From Cylindrotheca closterium (lineage: Eukaryota; Bacillariophyta; Bacillariophyceae; Bacillariales; Bacillariaceae), in the NCBI GenBank assembly GCA_933822405.4, contig CAKOGP040000001.1, positions 991,036 to 1,055,035 of the forward strand: 64,000 nt of DNA, in the 5' to 3' direction. The stretch's first letter is position 1. Every line of letters begins with the position of its first letter. The position numbers were made by a program, and so were the translations under genes. Positions 63,240-64,000 of the stretch are shown in pieces. The notes beneath the pieces were generated by a model, which worked only from the letters and a program-made list of their open reading frames with translations, did no database searches and was not told the origin of the DNA.

Positions 63240-63735
63240 GAGCTTGCTCCCTCCCGGATGTTCAATGTATATTATATTCCACTCGTGTTCTGCCGACAGA
63301 CGCCCTTGTCTGGCAGTTGAGGATCGTATTGAGATTGTAGCGACAAAACGATATCCTTGGAGGAATCTTTTTATGTCGTTGCTGTTGGAGGTACGATCTG
63401 TAGACAAATAGACAACCGCTGCCAATAATGCCCTAGATCTGTGGATTATTTTGAGTCGCTATTTTTCCCTTTTTTATTTTGTGTCATCTCCTTTATTTTG
63501 ATAGTTTTGGATCTTCGAAGAATCTTGCTGTAATGGGACTCACTGGAAGCATGAGAAACGATTGCGGGACAAGCAAAGCAGGTAGCTGGACACCACCTTT
63601 CTAGAGGAACCCATTGATGCTCTACTGTAGTTTCTCTTTTATTCGTCTATCTCCATCGATCAACTCGTGGTCATGTTGGGCTTTTGCCATCCTCTCTTGC
63701 TTCTAGAGTACTGCATCAAGAAGCACCAGTGCTGG
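63240..63735. other. convergent 3' spacer
   Basis: About 500 bp between the RRM gene stop and the stop of the next gene on the opposite strand. It should hold two 3' UTRs. T-rich stretches near 63460-63500 may be polyadenylation-linked. Nothing coding is recognised. Confidence 0.45.
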
Positions 63736-64000
63736 TTAGAAACCCCCAAACAGTGCTCCAACCAATGCAAATCCAATTGACATCCCAAATCCCGCGAGAG
63801 CGTAGGATCCCATGGTGGATCCAATAGATTGCTGGTTCTGCCTCGATGGTTCAAACGCCATTTGCTGACGCTCCTGGATTTGTTGTTGCTGTTCTTGTTG
63901 TTGTTGGGCGGTCAATGCACGATGGTGTGATACTTCTGCTGGAAGTCTCTTCTTTCGTGGATCACGAACGATTGTTCTTGGTTTATTCTTGGATAGAACG
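63736..64000 (-). CDS. C-terminal end of a protein with a glycine-rich membrane helix (5' partial)
   Basis: The frame runs from the window edge down to a stop at 63736, giving 88 codons. The visible part has a basic start (KNKPRTIVRDPRKKRLPAEV), a Gln-rich stretch (TAQQQQEQQQQIQERQQ) and a glycine/alanine-rich helix of about 24 residues at the very C terminus (ALAGFGMSIGFALVGALFGG). A tail-anchored or small-helix membrane protein is possible. I do not recognise the family. The rest of the gene lies outside the window. Confidence 0.5.
   Translation of the reverse strand, partial: VLSKNKPRTIVRDPRKKRLPAEVSHHRALTAQQQQEQQQQIQERQQMAFEPSRQNQQSIGSTMGSYALAGFGMSIGFALVGALFGGF

Overview
This 64 kb window is eukaryotic nuclear DNA, most likely from a diatom or another stramenopile. 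Support for this comes from short GT-AG introns (mostly 64-100 nt), dense genes in alternating divergent and convergent order with spacers of 50-950 bp, several proteins of diatom type (a multi-TM membrane protein fragment, a Cys-rich FCGKDW module, secreted EGF-repeat proteins with Thr/Pro stalks), and no bacterial operon logic. A 366-base run of N (40570-40935) is an assembly gap. I cannot name the genus from sequence alone.

Layout. 1-4.4 kb: the splicing factor CWC25 (+), then an FG-GAP membrane protein (-). 5.1-12.4 kb: a tandem pair of secreted or surface EGF-repeat genes with the same four-exon structure, separated by a spacer holding a cluster of hairpins. 12.6-13.6 kb: a truncated member of a multi-TM family (-). 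14-18 kb: PAF1 (-) diverging from an F-box/Kelch gene (+). 18-32 kb: one six-exon gene (-) for a protein of about 4,525 residues with SH3, DUF3638/DUF3645 P-loop, EF-hand and Vps62-like regions. 32.5-37 kb: long-form tRNase Z (-) diverging from RNA polymerase III subunit RPC3 (+). 37-40.6 kb: an INTS6-like gene with a C-terminal WW domain (-), its 5' end lost in the gap. 41-46 kb: a conserved unknown gene (-), a Ser-rich gene with possible PH-like regions (+), and a single-pass membrane protein (-). 46.4-52.3 kb: CLU (+) and the PP2A activator PTPA (-). 52.6-60.9 kb: a secretory or organellar PPP/ApaH-type phosphoesterase (+), a small basic protein (+) and the M16C presequence protease (+). 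61-64 kb: degraded echoes of the protease 3' end, an hnRNP F/H-type RRM gene (+), and the 3' end of a further gene (-).

Many genes serve RNA metabolism: splicing (CWC25), RNA polymerase II elongation (PAF1), Integrator (INTS6), RNA polymerase III (RPC3), tRNA 3' processing (tRNase Z) and RNA binding (RRM gene). CLU and the presequence protease both serve mitochondria or organelles. These are housekeeping genes; physical closeness here does not show co-regulation, although divergent pairs share spacers of only 270-500 bp. The most unusual items are the tandem EGF pair with homogenised 3' halves and its hairpin-rich spacer, the giant SH3-DUF3638-EF-hand-Vps62 protein, the Integrator-WW fusion, the protease tail echoes, and recurrent GTAC/CCGG palindromes in spacers. 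I see no tRNA, rRNA, CRISPR array, or intact transposon.
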